A stretch of DNA of 64,000 bases from Gilliamella sp. ESL0441 (GTDB lineage: Bacteria > Pseudomonadota > Gammaproteobacteria > Enterobacterales > Orbaceae). Below are positions 35,299 through 43,068 of the stretch, piece by piece (within the stretch, counting starts at the first letter, position 1; every line of letters starts with the position of its first letter). The stretch lies in the NCBI RefSeq assembly GCF_019469185.1, contig NZ_CP048264.1, positions 1,426,001 through 1,490,000 on the forward strand, in the 5' to 3' direction. A program made the position numbers and the translations under genes. The notes under the pieces were generated by a model. The model saw only the letters and a list, made by a program, of their open reading frames with translations. It searched no databases and was not told the origin of the DNA.

Positions 35299-35322
35299 CC
35301 AACCCTAAAGGTTGGCTTGTTT
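35299..35322 (+). terminator. Terminator of the small + strand ORF
   Basis: CCAACC (35299-35304) pairs with GGTTGG (35310-35315) across a CTAAA loop and is followed by a T-rich tail, directly after the stop of the small + strand gene. Confidence 0.6.
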
Positions 35323-35365
35323 ATTTATTTTATTTTTTTGGAATTCAATCTTTTACTTGAATACA

Positions 35366-36037
35366 CTAACGATTATCAGTATAAATTTTTATGTGTGCAT
35401 CAAAAGGTCTAAACAAAACTACATTTGTATAAATTTTATGAAATTCATTTTTTGTAATATTAGGATTAAAATAACTTTTACCATTTATTTTTTTATCACT
35501 TAAAAACACAAATACTTTTTTACCATCATGAGAATACCCAAAAATTAAATTAAATACTGTATTATTATTGAATTTAAAATAGCTCTTAAAAAGAACATTT
35601 GAAGAACTATAGATTTGATCTTTTAAGTCTAATAAATTCTCAACATGATCCTTTTTAGTTATTTTTAGTAGTAAATGTGAATAGAAAAAATCATCAAATA
35701 TAAATTTGAAAAAGTATTCCCATAATTCTAATGTATCTAATTTAGAAAAATCTATATAGTATTTTTTACCATCTATCTCTATAAAATAGTTTTGAGTTCT
35801 ATTCTTAATAAATAAATCTAGCTTTTTTTTACCAAAAGCTTTTTGTGAAAAATCAATTTTAGGATTAATTGTAGAATTAGTTTCTTCATAGATTCCAAAA
35901 TTTAATTCGAAACCCTTAAATAAATTTTCAAATAAAGTAATTGCTTCTGATTTCTCATCTTTTCCAATAAAAATCCAAGTAGCTGATATTTTATTATCAC
36001 CTATATAGATCCCTTCATTATCATTAAATATTTTCAT
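35366..36037 (-). CDS. Putative immunity protein fused in frame to an Rhs end
   Basis: A 223-aa protein from ATG 36037 (MKIFNDNEGIYIGDNKISAT start; EKSEAITLFENLFKGFELNF; KKLDLFIKNRTQNYFIEIDG; SDKKINGKSYFNPNITKNEF). The frame is open upstream into an Rhs end (LNTYAYVSDSNALTDVF), so the toxin was removed and core and immunity gene joined in frame. The large beta/alpha character fits an immunity protein; the family is not recognised. Confidence 0.5.
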   Translation of the reverse strand: MKIFNDNEGIYIGDNKISATWIFIGKDEKSEAITLFENLFKGFELNFGIYEETNSTINPKIDFSQKAFGKKKLDLFIKNRTQNYFIEIDGKKYYIDFSKLDTLELWEYFFKFIFDDFFYSHLLLKITKKDHVENLLDLKDQIYSSSNVLFKSYFKFNNNTVFNLIFGYSHDGKKVFVFLSDKKINGKSYFNPNITKNEFHKIYTNVVLFRPFDAHIKIYTDNR

Positions 36038-36395
36038 ATATGTTACAAATACATCCGTAAGTGCATTAGAGTCGGAAACATAGGCGTAGGTATTCAATCC
36101 CCCTAAGATAGAGATAGAGATAGGGTCGGAACTGAAGAAAATTCCACTTTCAGGGTCATAATATCTACAACGATTGTAATAAAGCCCCGTTTCTACATCC
36201 TCATACTACCCCAGTTGCCTGAACGGAATAAACGACTTATTGTTAAATAAATTTAACCGTATTCTTCCATAGATGTCAAATTTTACCTGCCAAACCAGCT
36301 TACCTTTATCATCGTAGGCCTTAGCGGGTCTACCCAAATAATCTGATACAATCGAGTAGGACTTGTCTTCACATAGCTTAGCTGTAGGAAGATAA
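36038..36395 (-). pseudogene. Rhs core-end remnant
   Basis: The minus strand reads [50 protein letters not shown], a stop, [40 protein letters not shown]. It begins at the same Rhs codon as three other fragments, directly after the spacer repeat. There is one stop in the core, so it is not functional. Confidence 0.75.
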
Positions 36396-36736
36396 TTTTA
36401 CACATCTTAATTTTTAAAATTGTGAACTAAAACAGATCAAAAAAATCTGAAAAAAAAACGCTAAACCGCCAAAAATATTAAAAAAACCATTCTCAAACCA
36501 CCCAAATACAAATTGATAGTGTGTAAAAAGTGGAAACGCAGAACAGTAAAGGGATTGGAACGATTTAGCATAATTTTGGATAACTTTTTATTTTGGGCTG
36601 TTTTGACAGCCCAAAACGGACAAGAAACCAAATTTTGTGAAGCAATTTTTATAAATGCGTGGCTTTGCCAAACCTTTTTGTCCCCTTTTTTTCTTTTTTT
36701 GATACAAAAAAACCGCTTCAATCGAAGCGGTTTTGT
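36396..36736. repeat. Inter-cassette spacer repeat, copy 2
   Basis: The second copy of the about 330-bp spacer (see 27432-27795). Here the internal hairpin TTTTGGGCTG / CAGCCCAAAA (around 36593-36617) is perfect. The joint to the Rhs core is the same as in copies 1, 3 and 4. Copies 1 and 2 also share the immunity gene to their right. Confidence 0.8.
36709..36734 (-). terminator. Terminator of the duplicated immunity gene
   Basis: AAAACCGCTTC / GAAGCGGTTTT, identical to 27766-27791, with an A-run on the left side that serves as the U-run for - strand transcripts. Confidence 0.8.
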
Positions 36737-36737
36737 T

Positions 36738-37193
36738 TTAAAGTTTACTATAAATTTCTTTTAGTTCTTTTTCATATTTTTTTGCATTTGGAATACGAGT
36801 AGCTTTTAGATAAGGCTCTAATCCAGAAGGATTAGTTTTAAGCAAAAAATATTCAATTAGATAAAGGAGTAAAAAATTTTTTGAGTAACCAAGTATTGTT
36901 TCATTATCATTTTCTTGTTCAGGCTCTTCTCCATTTGGATATTCTTCATCAATTTTTGCATTTTCAAATTTTTGCATTTTATATAAGACAAATTTATTGA
37001 AAAAATCTTTATCCATTTCGAGTAATTTCATTGCTTCTTCTTTTGACAAATTTGCCAATTTCATCTTTTGTTCATCACGACTTGCGACAGCATCTCTATA
37101 TTCGCTAAGAACTTTTAGCCTTGTACTTTTCTTTATATTGTCAACTAAATTTTTATATTGACTTGAATCAATTATTTGTTTTGCAATTTCCAT
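36738..37193 (-). CDS. Putative immunity protein, duplicated cassette copy B
   Basis: A 151-aa protein almost identical to 27795-28250; small differences include SSQ for SIQ, KSTR for QKRTR, DAV for DPV and DFF for EIF. ATG 37193 matches the start of copy A. A toxin tail ending TVIKGVDVWQ precedes it. Preservation of two intact copies 9 kb apart, each with the same terminator and spacer, shows a recent duplication of the 3' part of a cassette. Confidence 0.6.
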   Translation of the reverse strand: MEIAKQIIDSSQYKNLVDNIKKSTRLKVLSEYRDAVASRDEQKMKLANLSKEEAMKLLEMDKDFFNKFVLYKMQKFENAKIDEEYPNGEEPEQENDNETILGYSKNFLLLYLIEYFLLKTNPSGLEPYLKATRIPNAKKYEKELKEIYSKL

Positions 37194-37204
37194 TTTATAA
37201 TATT

Positions 37205-37384
37205 TATTTATTGCCAAACATCCACACCTTTAATAACGGTATTCTTACTCTTAGAGTTAATCCCTAAAAGCGAATGGGAACTCTTGGACAAACTAAATAA
37301 GAATTCTTAAATAAAAAAAGCCAACTTTTATTTTGTTTAATTTTTTTTGCTAGCTCATTTTAAAATTAATCTTATTTATTTAAG
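37205..37384. other. Toxin tail and decayed + strand spacer ORF
   Basis: On the - strand only the last residues of a toxin (NTVIKGVDVWQ) remain, at 37205-37245. On the + strand, 37230-37304 reads LLLELIPKSEWELLDKLNKN plus S and a stop, the tail of the small ORF family seen at 35008. A half hairpin (AAGCCAACTT) follows near 37320. Confidence 0.5.
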
Positions 37385-37777
37385 CTATTCATCCTCTACA
37401 AATTCAATCGCTTTTTTTATTGGATAAAAATTTTTAGTAGATTTTGATAGGCTATCTATTAATTTGTTATACTCATCTTTTCCTAATATTTCTTTGTAAT
37501 CGTCTAACATTACATCTAAATTAGTCGAAAAAGATACTTTATTTCTAGGGTTACCTTCTAAATATACTGTTTTTAAAAAATTAATTGCTTCATCTTTATC
37601 AAAGTGTAACATTACTTCGAATATTTTAGCTTCAAAAAGTTTACTATGAATTAGTTTAAGTAAGATATCTTTATTTTTTAAATAATCAAAATGCTCAATA
37701 TCTATATTTCTAAGATAATCTTTAGCTTCATTTTGAGCTTTTGTATACTCATCAGATAATATTTTTAAATCTAACAT
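37385..37777 (-). CDS. Putative immunity protein
   Basis: A 130-aa helical acidic protein (MLDLKILSDEYTKAQNEAKD start; LKLIHSKLFEAKIFEVMLHF; DKDEAINFLKTVYLEGNPRN). It begins 7 bases after the stop of the toxin at 37785, the standard toxin-immunity spacing, and its partner toxin is one of the few with an uninterrupted domain here. No family recognised. Confidence 0.55.
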   Translation of the reverse strand: MLDLKILSDEYTKAQNEAKDYLRNIDIEHFDYLKNKDILLKLIHSKLFEAKIFEVMLHFDKDEAINFLKTVYLEGNPRNKVSFSTNLDVMLDDYKEILGKDEYNKLIDSLSKSTKNFYPIKKAIEFVEDE

Positions 37778-37784
37778 ACTTTAT

Positions 37785-38215
37785 TTATTTACAAACTTTA
37801 CCATATTCTAAAATATCATCCGTCCCCCAAGTGACATCATCTTTTATTTTCCAATCAGGTATACCTCCTTTTGTTGGACCTTTTAATTCTACATTTTTAT
37901 CCTTAGTATTAATATCGACATAATAATCAGCACCAAATGCTCCTGTACTATTTTTAATGGCATCTGGATTTTTAGGTTTAATACTTGTTGATGTAGAGCT
38001 AATTCCTCCCCTTGAGTCAGTAGGATCGAATTTAAATCCATTCTTCTTAAATTCTTTAAATTCAGCTTTAGACATAAAACGTCTAACAACACCTGGGTTT
38101 TGAGGAACACCATTTATTATATCCAACCCAAACGGGTCGACCGTTGTATTGGAGTCGAAGGTATACGCATAAAGATTAGGGTTATTCCCGGCAAGACCTA
38201 TGGGGTCTTTCCTTT
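37785..38215 (-). pseudogene. Rhs end with an uninterrupted toxin domain, cut off from its core
   Basis: The frame gives DPIGLAGNNPNLYAYTFDSN, TTVDPFGLDIINGVPQNPGV, VRRFMSKAEFKEFKKNGFKF, DSRGGISSTSTSIKPKNPDA, GAFGADYYVDINTKDKNVEL and ends LEYGKVCK. The toxin of about 110 aa is intact, and the FMSKAEF...GFKF start with a later YYVDIN strand recalls ADP-ribosyltransferase-like toxins (weak). The Rhs core upstream is out of frame, because the segment is spliced into another cassette at a GACCCCATAGG stretch (about 38200-38210). Confidence 0.55.
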
Positions 38216-38725
38216 ACTCATCAAATCATAATTTGAAGCCCCTGCATCAAGTAATTTTTGTACAGTAGGATTGGTTTTCCCTACAATAGGGTCAACAAAT
38301 GTTGGAACACCTCCGCCAAAATCAACAGGATTTTGATATACTTCTCTTCCTAAAACCTCAATCGGATTATACTTACTTAATCCAAATATATCCACTTCTG
38401 TATTTGTATCACTCACATAAGCATAAAAATTCGGGTTATTTCCTTGCAGACCGATGGGGTCTTGGCATATATAAGTTCCTGTATTACTGTCGTAATATCG
38501 GAAGCGGTTATAATAAAGCCCCGTTTCAACATCCTCATACTGCCCCAGTTGCCTGAACGGAATAAACGACTTATTGTTAAAGGTATCTTCCCGTATTCTG
38601 CCATAAATGTCAAACTCCACCTGCCAAACCAGTTCACCTTTATCATCATAGGCCTGAGCGGGTCTGCCCAAATAATCCGATACAATCGAGTAGGACTTGC
38701 CCTCGCATAGCTTTGCAGTAGAAAG
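38198..38725 (-). pseudogene. Rhs core end with an LHH-type toxin cut before its active site
   Basis: An open frame from CEGKSYSIVSDYLGRPAQAY through [20 protein letters not shown] and QGNNPNFYAYVSDTNTEVDI to the toxin LGREVYQNPVDFGGGVPTFV, DPIVGKTNPTVQKLLDAGAS, NYDLMSKGKTP and a stop. In LHH-type HNH toxins the MxxGKxPIGxDG motif is followed by the catalytic LHH, which is missing. The sequence switches to another Rhs end exactly at the GKTPIG codons. The protein as encoded would be harmless. Confidence 0.75.
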
Positions 38726-39046
38726 ATAGCTTTACACATCCTAATTATTAAAATTGCGAATTAAAAACAGCTCGAAAGATTCTGAAAAAACAAAAAAACG
38801 CTAAACCGCCCAAATACAAATTGATAGTGTGTAAAAAGCTCGTACCTAAGAACAGTAATGAGGTTTAGTATAATTGTGAATAACTTTTTATTTTGGGCTG
38901 TTTCGACAGCCAAAAACGGACAAGAAACCAAATTTTGCTGAGCAATTTTTATAAATGCGTGGCTTTGCCACACCTTTTTTGCCCCCTTTTTCTTCCGGTT
39001 TTGGAGCGGAAAGAGATAAAAAAACCGCTTTGAAGAAAGCGGTTAA
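38726..39046. repeat. Inter-cassette spacer repeat, copy 3
   Basis: The third spacer copy, about 320 bp, nearly identical to copy 4 (42241-42550) over its left two thirds, including the joint, the ACGCTAAACCGCC block and the GTGAATAACTTTTTATTTTG block. It separates the immunity gene at 39051 from the Rhs fragment to the left. Confidence 0.8.
39023..39044 (-). terminator. Terminator of the 39051-39605 immunity gene
   Basis: AACCGCTTT / AAAGCGGTT with a GAAG loop, an A-run on its left side, and the immunity stop 7 bases to its right. It is a variant of the terminator in copies 1, 2 and 4. Confidence 0.75.
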
Positions 39047-39050
39047 AGTC

Positions 39051-39605
39051 TTAAACTTCTTTTAGTTTGATATTGAAATTATGTTCTATTAGTACCTCTT
39101 TCATTTTATCTGTAATTGCATATAGATTTTTTTCTTCACTATCACGAGCTATATAAAAATCGGTATTGACGGAACTACTAAAAACAGGAATATCCATAAT
39201 TTTTTCGCCCTCTGATAACTCATAATATTCTGATTTTTCTTTGTCTATTAGTTGTATGAAATTTAAAATCCTACCTACATAAAAATCATACGAAATATTA
39301 TCACAGATAACTTTACAGGGAATAAACTCCATATCCTGCCTTAACTTGTCCTGCAATATTTCAACAAATTGTTGAGAAAAAATAGGAACAGGCGAAGAAC
39401 ATTTTAAATAATCAATCTTCTCTATATTATTACTGTTATATCCTTGTTGAGCTGTAAAAACAAGTTTTTTATGTTCAAGGAACTTTCTATCATTAAGCCC
39501 CTCAATGAAATAATTATAATATTCCTCATAATCTTTTTCTTTGATGCTCGACAAATCAACAATAGCTAACTCATTTAAAATACTTGTTCTTAATTCATAT
39601 AACAT
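39051..39605 (-). CDS. Imm43/Imm11-like immunity protein for the AHH toxin
   Basis: A 184-aa protein (MLYELRTSILNELAIVDLSS start; FSQQFVEILQDKLRQDMEFI; DFYVGRILNFIQLIDKEKSE; DFYIARDSEEKNLYAITDKM). The DFYVGRILN and IARD...LYAI patterns are those of the Imm11/Imm43 group. It follows the intact AHH toxin domain by about 30 bases and is followed by a terminator and spacer copy 3. Distantly related to the proteins at 26239 and 31700. Confidence 0.7.
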   Translation of the reverse strand: MLYELRTSILNELAIVDLSSIKEKDYEEYYNYFIEGLNDRKFLEHKKLVFTAQQGYNSNNIEKIDYLKCSSPVPIFSQQFVEILQDKLRQDMEFIPCKVICDNISYDFYVGRILNFIQLIDKEKSEYYELSEGEKIMDIPVFSSSVNTDFYIARDSEEKNLYAITDKMKEVLIEHNFNIKLKEV

Positions 39606-39634
39606 AATCTAATGACATTTTAATTTACCTGAAT

Positions 39635-40660
39635 CTAACTCGGCTCTTGTCCGGTGTTGTAAATTGTGAATCTCCGTTTGTATTCTCGTTGGACTCCATT
39701 TTCTTTTGTTGCAACCCTTTCAAGAGCATCAAGTCTTTTGCCCATTATATCATTATAATCTGCGTGTACGGAATTGAATCCTTTGTGTAAAGATTTGTTT
39801 GGGTTAGGGTCTATTCCTTCGGCTACTGGTAAATACTTCATATTTGTAGCATTATTAATATCCAATCCCGATTTTTGGAATAGAGTATGATTCCGTAAAC
39901 TGTACGGTATTATGTGATGTCTTTGATACCCTTGCTTTGTCGGCATCCAAGACGGAAATCTATCAATAGGAATAGGACTTAAACCGAAAGGGTCTATCAA
40001 AGTGTTTGTATCGTGTACATAGGCATAAAAATTCGGGTTATTACCTGCCAGTTTTATAGGATCTTGGCTTATATAAGTTCCTGTATTACTATCGTGATAC
40101 CTAAAACGATTATAATAAAGCCCCGTTTCAACATCCTCATACTGCCCCAGTTGCCTGAACGGAATAAATAACTTATTGTTAAAGATATCTTCCCGTATTC
40201 TGCCATAGATGTCAAATTCTACCTGCCAAACCAGCTCACCTTTGTCATCATAGGCCTGAGCGGGTCTGCCCAAATAATCCGATACAATCGAGTAGGACTT
40301 GCCCTCGCTTAACTTAGCAGTGGGTACTAAACTTCCTTCTTCATAAACCCAAGTAGTCAGGTTTTCGACCGGTTCGGGTTGTTCCAACATAAGCATTCCC
40401 AGCTCGTCAGATACAACCTTAGGACGTCGCTCACACTCATAAAACCATTCATGCAATATTGCATTACCATCCCAAAGATAACGATAAATCTTTGTATTTA
40501 CAATTTTTGCTGTTCTTCTTCCTAACGCGTCGTATTCAAAACGGATCCATTTCCCCTGAGGATTGCGTACTGCTTGTAACATTCCGTTGCCCTGCCATTG
40601 GTATTCCCAGTCACCTTGCTGCCATTTGGGAGGGTCAGAATTTTCAAGCGTTTTTTTTTC
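39635..40660 (-). CDS. Orphan Rhs C-terminal fragment with an intact AHH nuclease toxin
   Basis: The best-preserved cassette. From the first Met (40582) it has 315 aa; the frame stays open a little further upstream (DPPKWQQGDWEYQWQGNG). Residues 1-200 are Rhs core end (WIRFEYDALGRRTAKIV, GRPAQAYDDKGELVWQ, GNNPNFYAYVHDTNTLIDPF). Residues 201-315 are the toxin, with the AHH/HNH core YQRHHIIPYSL (His222, His223), LPVAEGIDPNPNKSLHKG and HADYNDIMGKRLD. There is no N-terminal core or secretion part, so it is an orphan tip that could become active by recombination into a full Rhs gene. Confidence 0.8.
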   Translation of the reverse strand, partial: EKKTLENSDPPKWQQGDWEYQWQGNGMLQAVRNPQGKWIRFEYDALGRRTAKIVNTKIYRYLWDGNAILHEWFYECERRPKVVSDELGMLMLEQPEPVENLTTWVYEEGSLVPTAKLSEGKSYSIVSDYLGRPAQAYDDKGELVWQVEFDIYGRIREDIFNNKLFIPFRQLGQYEDVETGLYYNRFRYHDSNTGTYISQDPIKLAGNNPNFYAYVHDTNTLIDPFGLSPIPIDRFPSWMPTKQGYQRHHIIPYSLRNHTLFQKSGLDINNATNMKYLPVAEGIDPNPNKSLHKGFNSVHADYNDIMGKRLDALERVATKENGVQREYKRRFTIYNTGQEPS

Positions 40661-40739
40661 GTATTTTATCGTATTGTTTGAGTTCAGAATAAAAATGGAA
40701 AAGAATCCTTAATTCTTAAGAATTCTTACTACTTTACCA

Positions 40740-40960
40740 TAACTTAAATATATTCCTGTAAATAAGAATTCAGGCTTTACCCTTAAATCTTTATGTAATA
40801 TCGGGCAAAGGCTCTTTTAGTGGAAACGGAATGCAAGGGGTTTACGCTCTGCCATAGTCCTTTAGACTTTCATAATCTTTTTTTGCTTGTTACATCCATA
40901 CTCTCTTCTTCTGAATGGGAACTCTTAGATAAACTGTATAAGAATTATACTAAAACAAAA
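40740..40960 (+). pseudogene. Decayed copy of the small + strand spacer ORF
   Basis: The + strand reads NKNSGFTLKSLCNIGQ, then a stop and, in another frame, TSILSSSEWELLDKLYKN and TKT. This is a broken relative of the ORF at 35008-35279. It lies between the immunity gene at 40991 and the Rhs fragment at 40660. Confidence 0.55.
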
Positions 40961-40985
40961 CACCAACCTTTATGGTTGGTGTTTT
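40957..40985. terminator. Bidirectional terminator between spacer ORF remnant and immunity gene
   Basis: AAAACACCAACC / GGTTGGTGTTTT (12-bp stem, 5-nt loop) with T to the right and A to the left, directly after the immunity gene stop (40991 on the - strand). Confidence 0.75.
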
Positions 40986-40990
40986 TAAAT

Positions 40991-41437
40991 TTATTTTGTT
41001 AATTCAAGAATACCCTGATACAATATTACGTATCTACCTGGATTTAATTCAGAAACACCAAAGCAGAATAAAAGATATTTTTCATTTAAACTTTTTATAG
41101 TAAAACATGGTGAAAAGTCAAAACTTTTAACATAATAATATTTTAAACCAGTAGGATTATTATATTCAGGAATTTTTGACTTTAAATTTAATTTATTTAC
41201 AATTTCATAATATAGAGATTCTTTATTTTCATTATCAATAAAAAAGCTATTCAGTAATAATGATTTACAAAACAATGAAAATGTCGAAAGATAATTTTTT
41301 TCAAAATCAGAAAATAAAACCGTAATTTTCTCATTATCAATCTCATAATTGAATATTTGCTTATATAATAAATCTAAAGTACCATCAAATATCGTTTTGT
41401 GTTTAGTATTTAATTTATTTAATCTTGTTATTTGCAT
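40991..41437 (-). CDS. Putative immunity protein for the TNT toxin
   Basis: A 148-aa protein (MQITRLNKLNTKHKTIFDGT start; VLFSDFEKNYLSTFSLFCKS; LKYYYVKSFDFSPCFTIKSL; NPGRYVILYQGILELTK end). Its start overlaps the end of the TNT frame by 10 bases, an arrangement that ties translation of immunity to toxin. The TNT of Mycobacterium tuberculosis is neutralised by a small protein encoded downstream (IFT), but this protein is not obviously similar. Role assigned from position. Confidence 0.6.
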   Translation of the reverse strand: MQITRLNKLNTKHKTIFDGTLDLLYKQIFNYEIDNEKITVLFSDFEKNYLSTFSLFCKSLLLNSFFIDNENKESLYYEIVNKLNLKSKIPEYNNPTGLKYYYVKSFDFSPCFTIKSLNEKYLLFCFGVSELNPGRYVILYQGILELTK

Positions 41438-42240
41438 GTAATACGTTTTAAATATCCTTCATCAATTAATTGTGCTATATTTTTTTCACCTGTAAAATAC
41501 TGTGTTCCCATACCTTTTTGATTAAACCAAGGTATTGCAGGTCCAGCATCAACTTGTAAAGGTTTTATAACTTTATAAAATTTTAAATCACTTGGAACAT
41601 TAGAAGATATAGGGAGAGCTCTTGATTCAAAACTAGCTCCTAAAGGTGCAAGAAATCTTCCTCCTTCATGACCAAACCTATCCAATTGAGTTCCTACTGA
41701 TAAAGTTACTTTTTCAATATTTGTAAAACCTTGAATTAGGCGGCCATGATCCATTCCCCATAAAATCTTCCAAACCTTTCCAATCTTTAGCTTTAAATAA
41801 TTTATAGGCATCAGATGCCTTTTTATTTTTATTAAATAAACCTTTTGATCTTTTTTGAAAGTCATTCCACGAAGTAGCCATCAACCCCAACGGGTCAACT
41901 TCCGAATTAGAGTCAAACGTATATGCATAAAAATTCGGGTTGTTTCCTTCAAGTTTTATAGGGTCTTGGCTTATATAAGTTCCCGTATTACTGTCATAAT
42001 ATCGGAACCTATTATAATAAAGCCCGTCTAGTTCCTTATCTTCGTACTGCCCCAGTTGCCTGAATGGAATAAACGACTTATTGTTAAATAAATTTAACCG
42101 TATTCTTCCATAGATGTCAAACTCAACCTGCCAAACCAATTCACCTTTGTCATCATAGGCCTGAGCGGGTCTGCCCAAATAATCCGATACAATCGAGTAG
42201 GACTTGCCCTCGCATAGCTTTGCAGTAGAAAGATAGCTTT
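41428..42240 (-). pseudogene. Rhs core end with a TNT (NAD glycohydrolase) toxin, one frameshift
   Basis: The core end (GRPAQAYDDKGELVWQVEFD to EGNNPNFYAYTFDSNSEVDP) leads into LMATSWNDFQKRSKG and FMGNGSWPPNSRF, then the frame shifts near 41735-41745 and continues GFTNIEKVTLSVGTQLDRFG, HEGGRFLAPLGASFESRALP, VDAGPAIPWFNQKGMGTQYF. The WPPN, DRFG..GGRF, RALP and GTQY motifs identify the TNT family, whose members cleave NAD. An extra base in TCAAGG is enough to restore the frame. As read, the toxin is off while its immunity gene is intact. Confidence 0.85.
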
Positions 42241-42550
42241 ACACATCCTAATTATTAAAATTGCGAATTAAAAACAGCTCGAAAGACTCTGAAAAAACAA
42301 AAAAACGCTAAACCGCCCAAATACAAATTGATAGTGTGTAAAAAGGCGGTACCCAAGAACAGTAATGAGATTTAGTATAATTGTGAATAACTTTTTATTT
42401 TGGGCGGTTTCGACAGCCAAAAAACGGACAAGAAACCAAATTTTGCTGAGCAATTTTTATAAATGCGTGGCTTTGCCACACCTTTTTTTGCCCCCTTTTT
42501 TTCTTTTTTGGTACAAAAAAAACCGCTTCAATCGAAGCGGTTTTTTAAAA
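42241..42550. repeat. Inter-cassette spacer repeat, copy 4
   Basis: The fourth copy of the spacer, with the same Rhs joint (ATAGCTTTACACATCC), the same A-rich left block and the same terminator as copies 1 and 2. It separates the broken SUKH gene from the TNT cassette. Confidence 0.8.
42519..42544 (-). terminator. Terminator after the broken SUKH gene
   Basis: AAAACCGCTTC / GAAGCGGTTTT with AATC loop and a long A-run to its left (U-run on the - strand), about 33 bases beyond the SUKH stop. Confidence 0.8.
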
Positions 42551-42576
42551 TTCTTTTATCTTAAATAGACACGCAG

Positions 42577-43046
42577 TTATTCCAAAGGTTTTATTGCCAA
42601 ACAGAAAGATTTAAAATTTGCTACCACATTATATAAACCTTCTTCAAGGTCATATTCCCAAGAAACATACTTTACTATTCCTGTAGGAATTTCAATAAAA
42701 AAAACATTTCCGCCAGCATTTCCAGCAAATGGAAAATGAGTTTCCATAAATTTCTTTGCTTCAGATGAACGCTCTTTTATTGCTTCCCATATTTTTTGTA
42801 TTTGGTCAATTCTATAAATACTTTCTATTTCCAGCTCATAATATTCGTCTTCATCTGTAGGGAGATATTCTGTACTTATTTCTGCTCCTTCTGTAAAATA
42901 TACTCCGTTCTGTAAAAGATAAAATGGACAAAATCATTCTTGCCCTTAAAGTCTTGTGCAATTACACTTTCAATTTGTTCTTTTGTTAAACGTCCATTTG
43001 AAACTTGAAATTTTAAATTTGGGTTCGTAAAAAAAATATTATCCAT
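42577..43046 (-). pseudogene. SUKH (SMI1/KNR4) immunity protein with one frameshift
   Basis: Reading from ATG 43046: MDNIFFTNPNLKFQVSNGRL, TKEQIESVIAQDFKGKNDFV, then a frame change around 42925-42935, and NGVYFTEGAEISTEYLPTDE, RIDQIQKIWEAIKERSSEAK, FPFAGNAGGNVFFIEIPTGI, VKYVSWEYDLEE. The G.AGGN..FIEI..G.V.Y segment is the SUKH core. One missing or extra base separates the two halves of a protein of about 155 aa. The toxin fragment to its right is HNH-type, the usual SUKH partner. Confidence 0.7.
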
Positions 43047-43068
43047 TTTCAAGATTTATGATTTACAT

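Noticed and set aside
36461..36764. Paired + and - strand ORFs within the spacer repeat (also at 27512, 38761, 42268)
   Set aside because: The frames are not maintained between the copies (different ends and frame breaks), so the conserved element is better read as non-coding.
38299..38710. Two overlapping + strand ORFs near the LHH-type cassette
   Set aside because: Both are antisense to the conserved Rhs core end, which recurs in many copies; the same shadow appears at each copy.
40459..40692. + strand 77-aa ORF across the start of the AHH cassette
   Set aside because: Antisense to the Rhs core with no supporting ribosome-binding site or motif.
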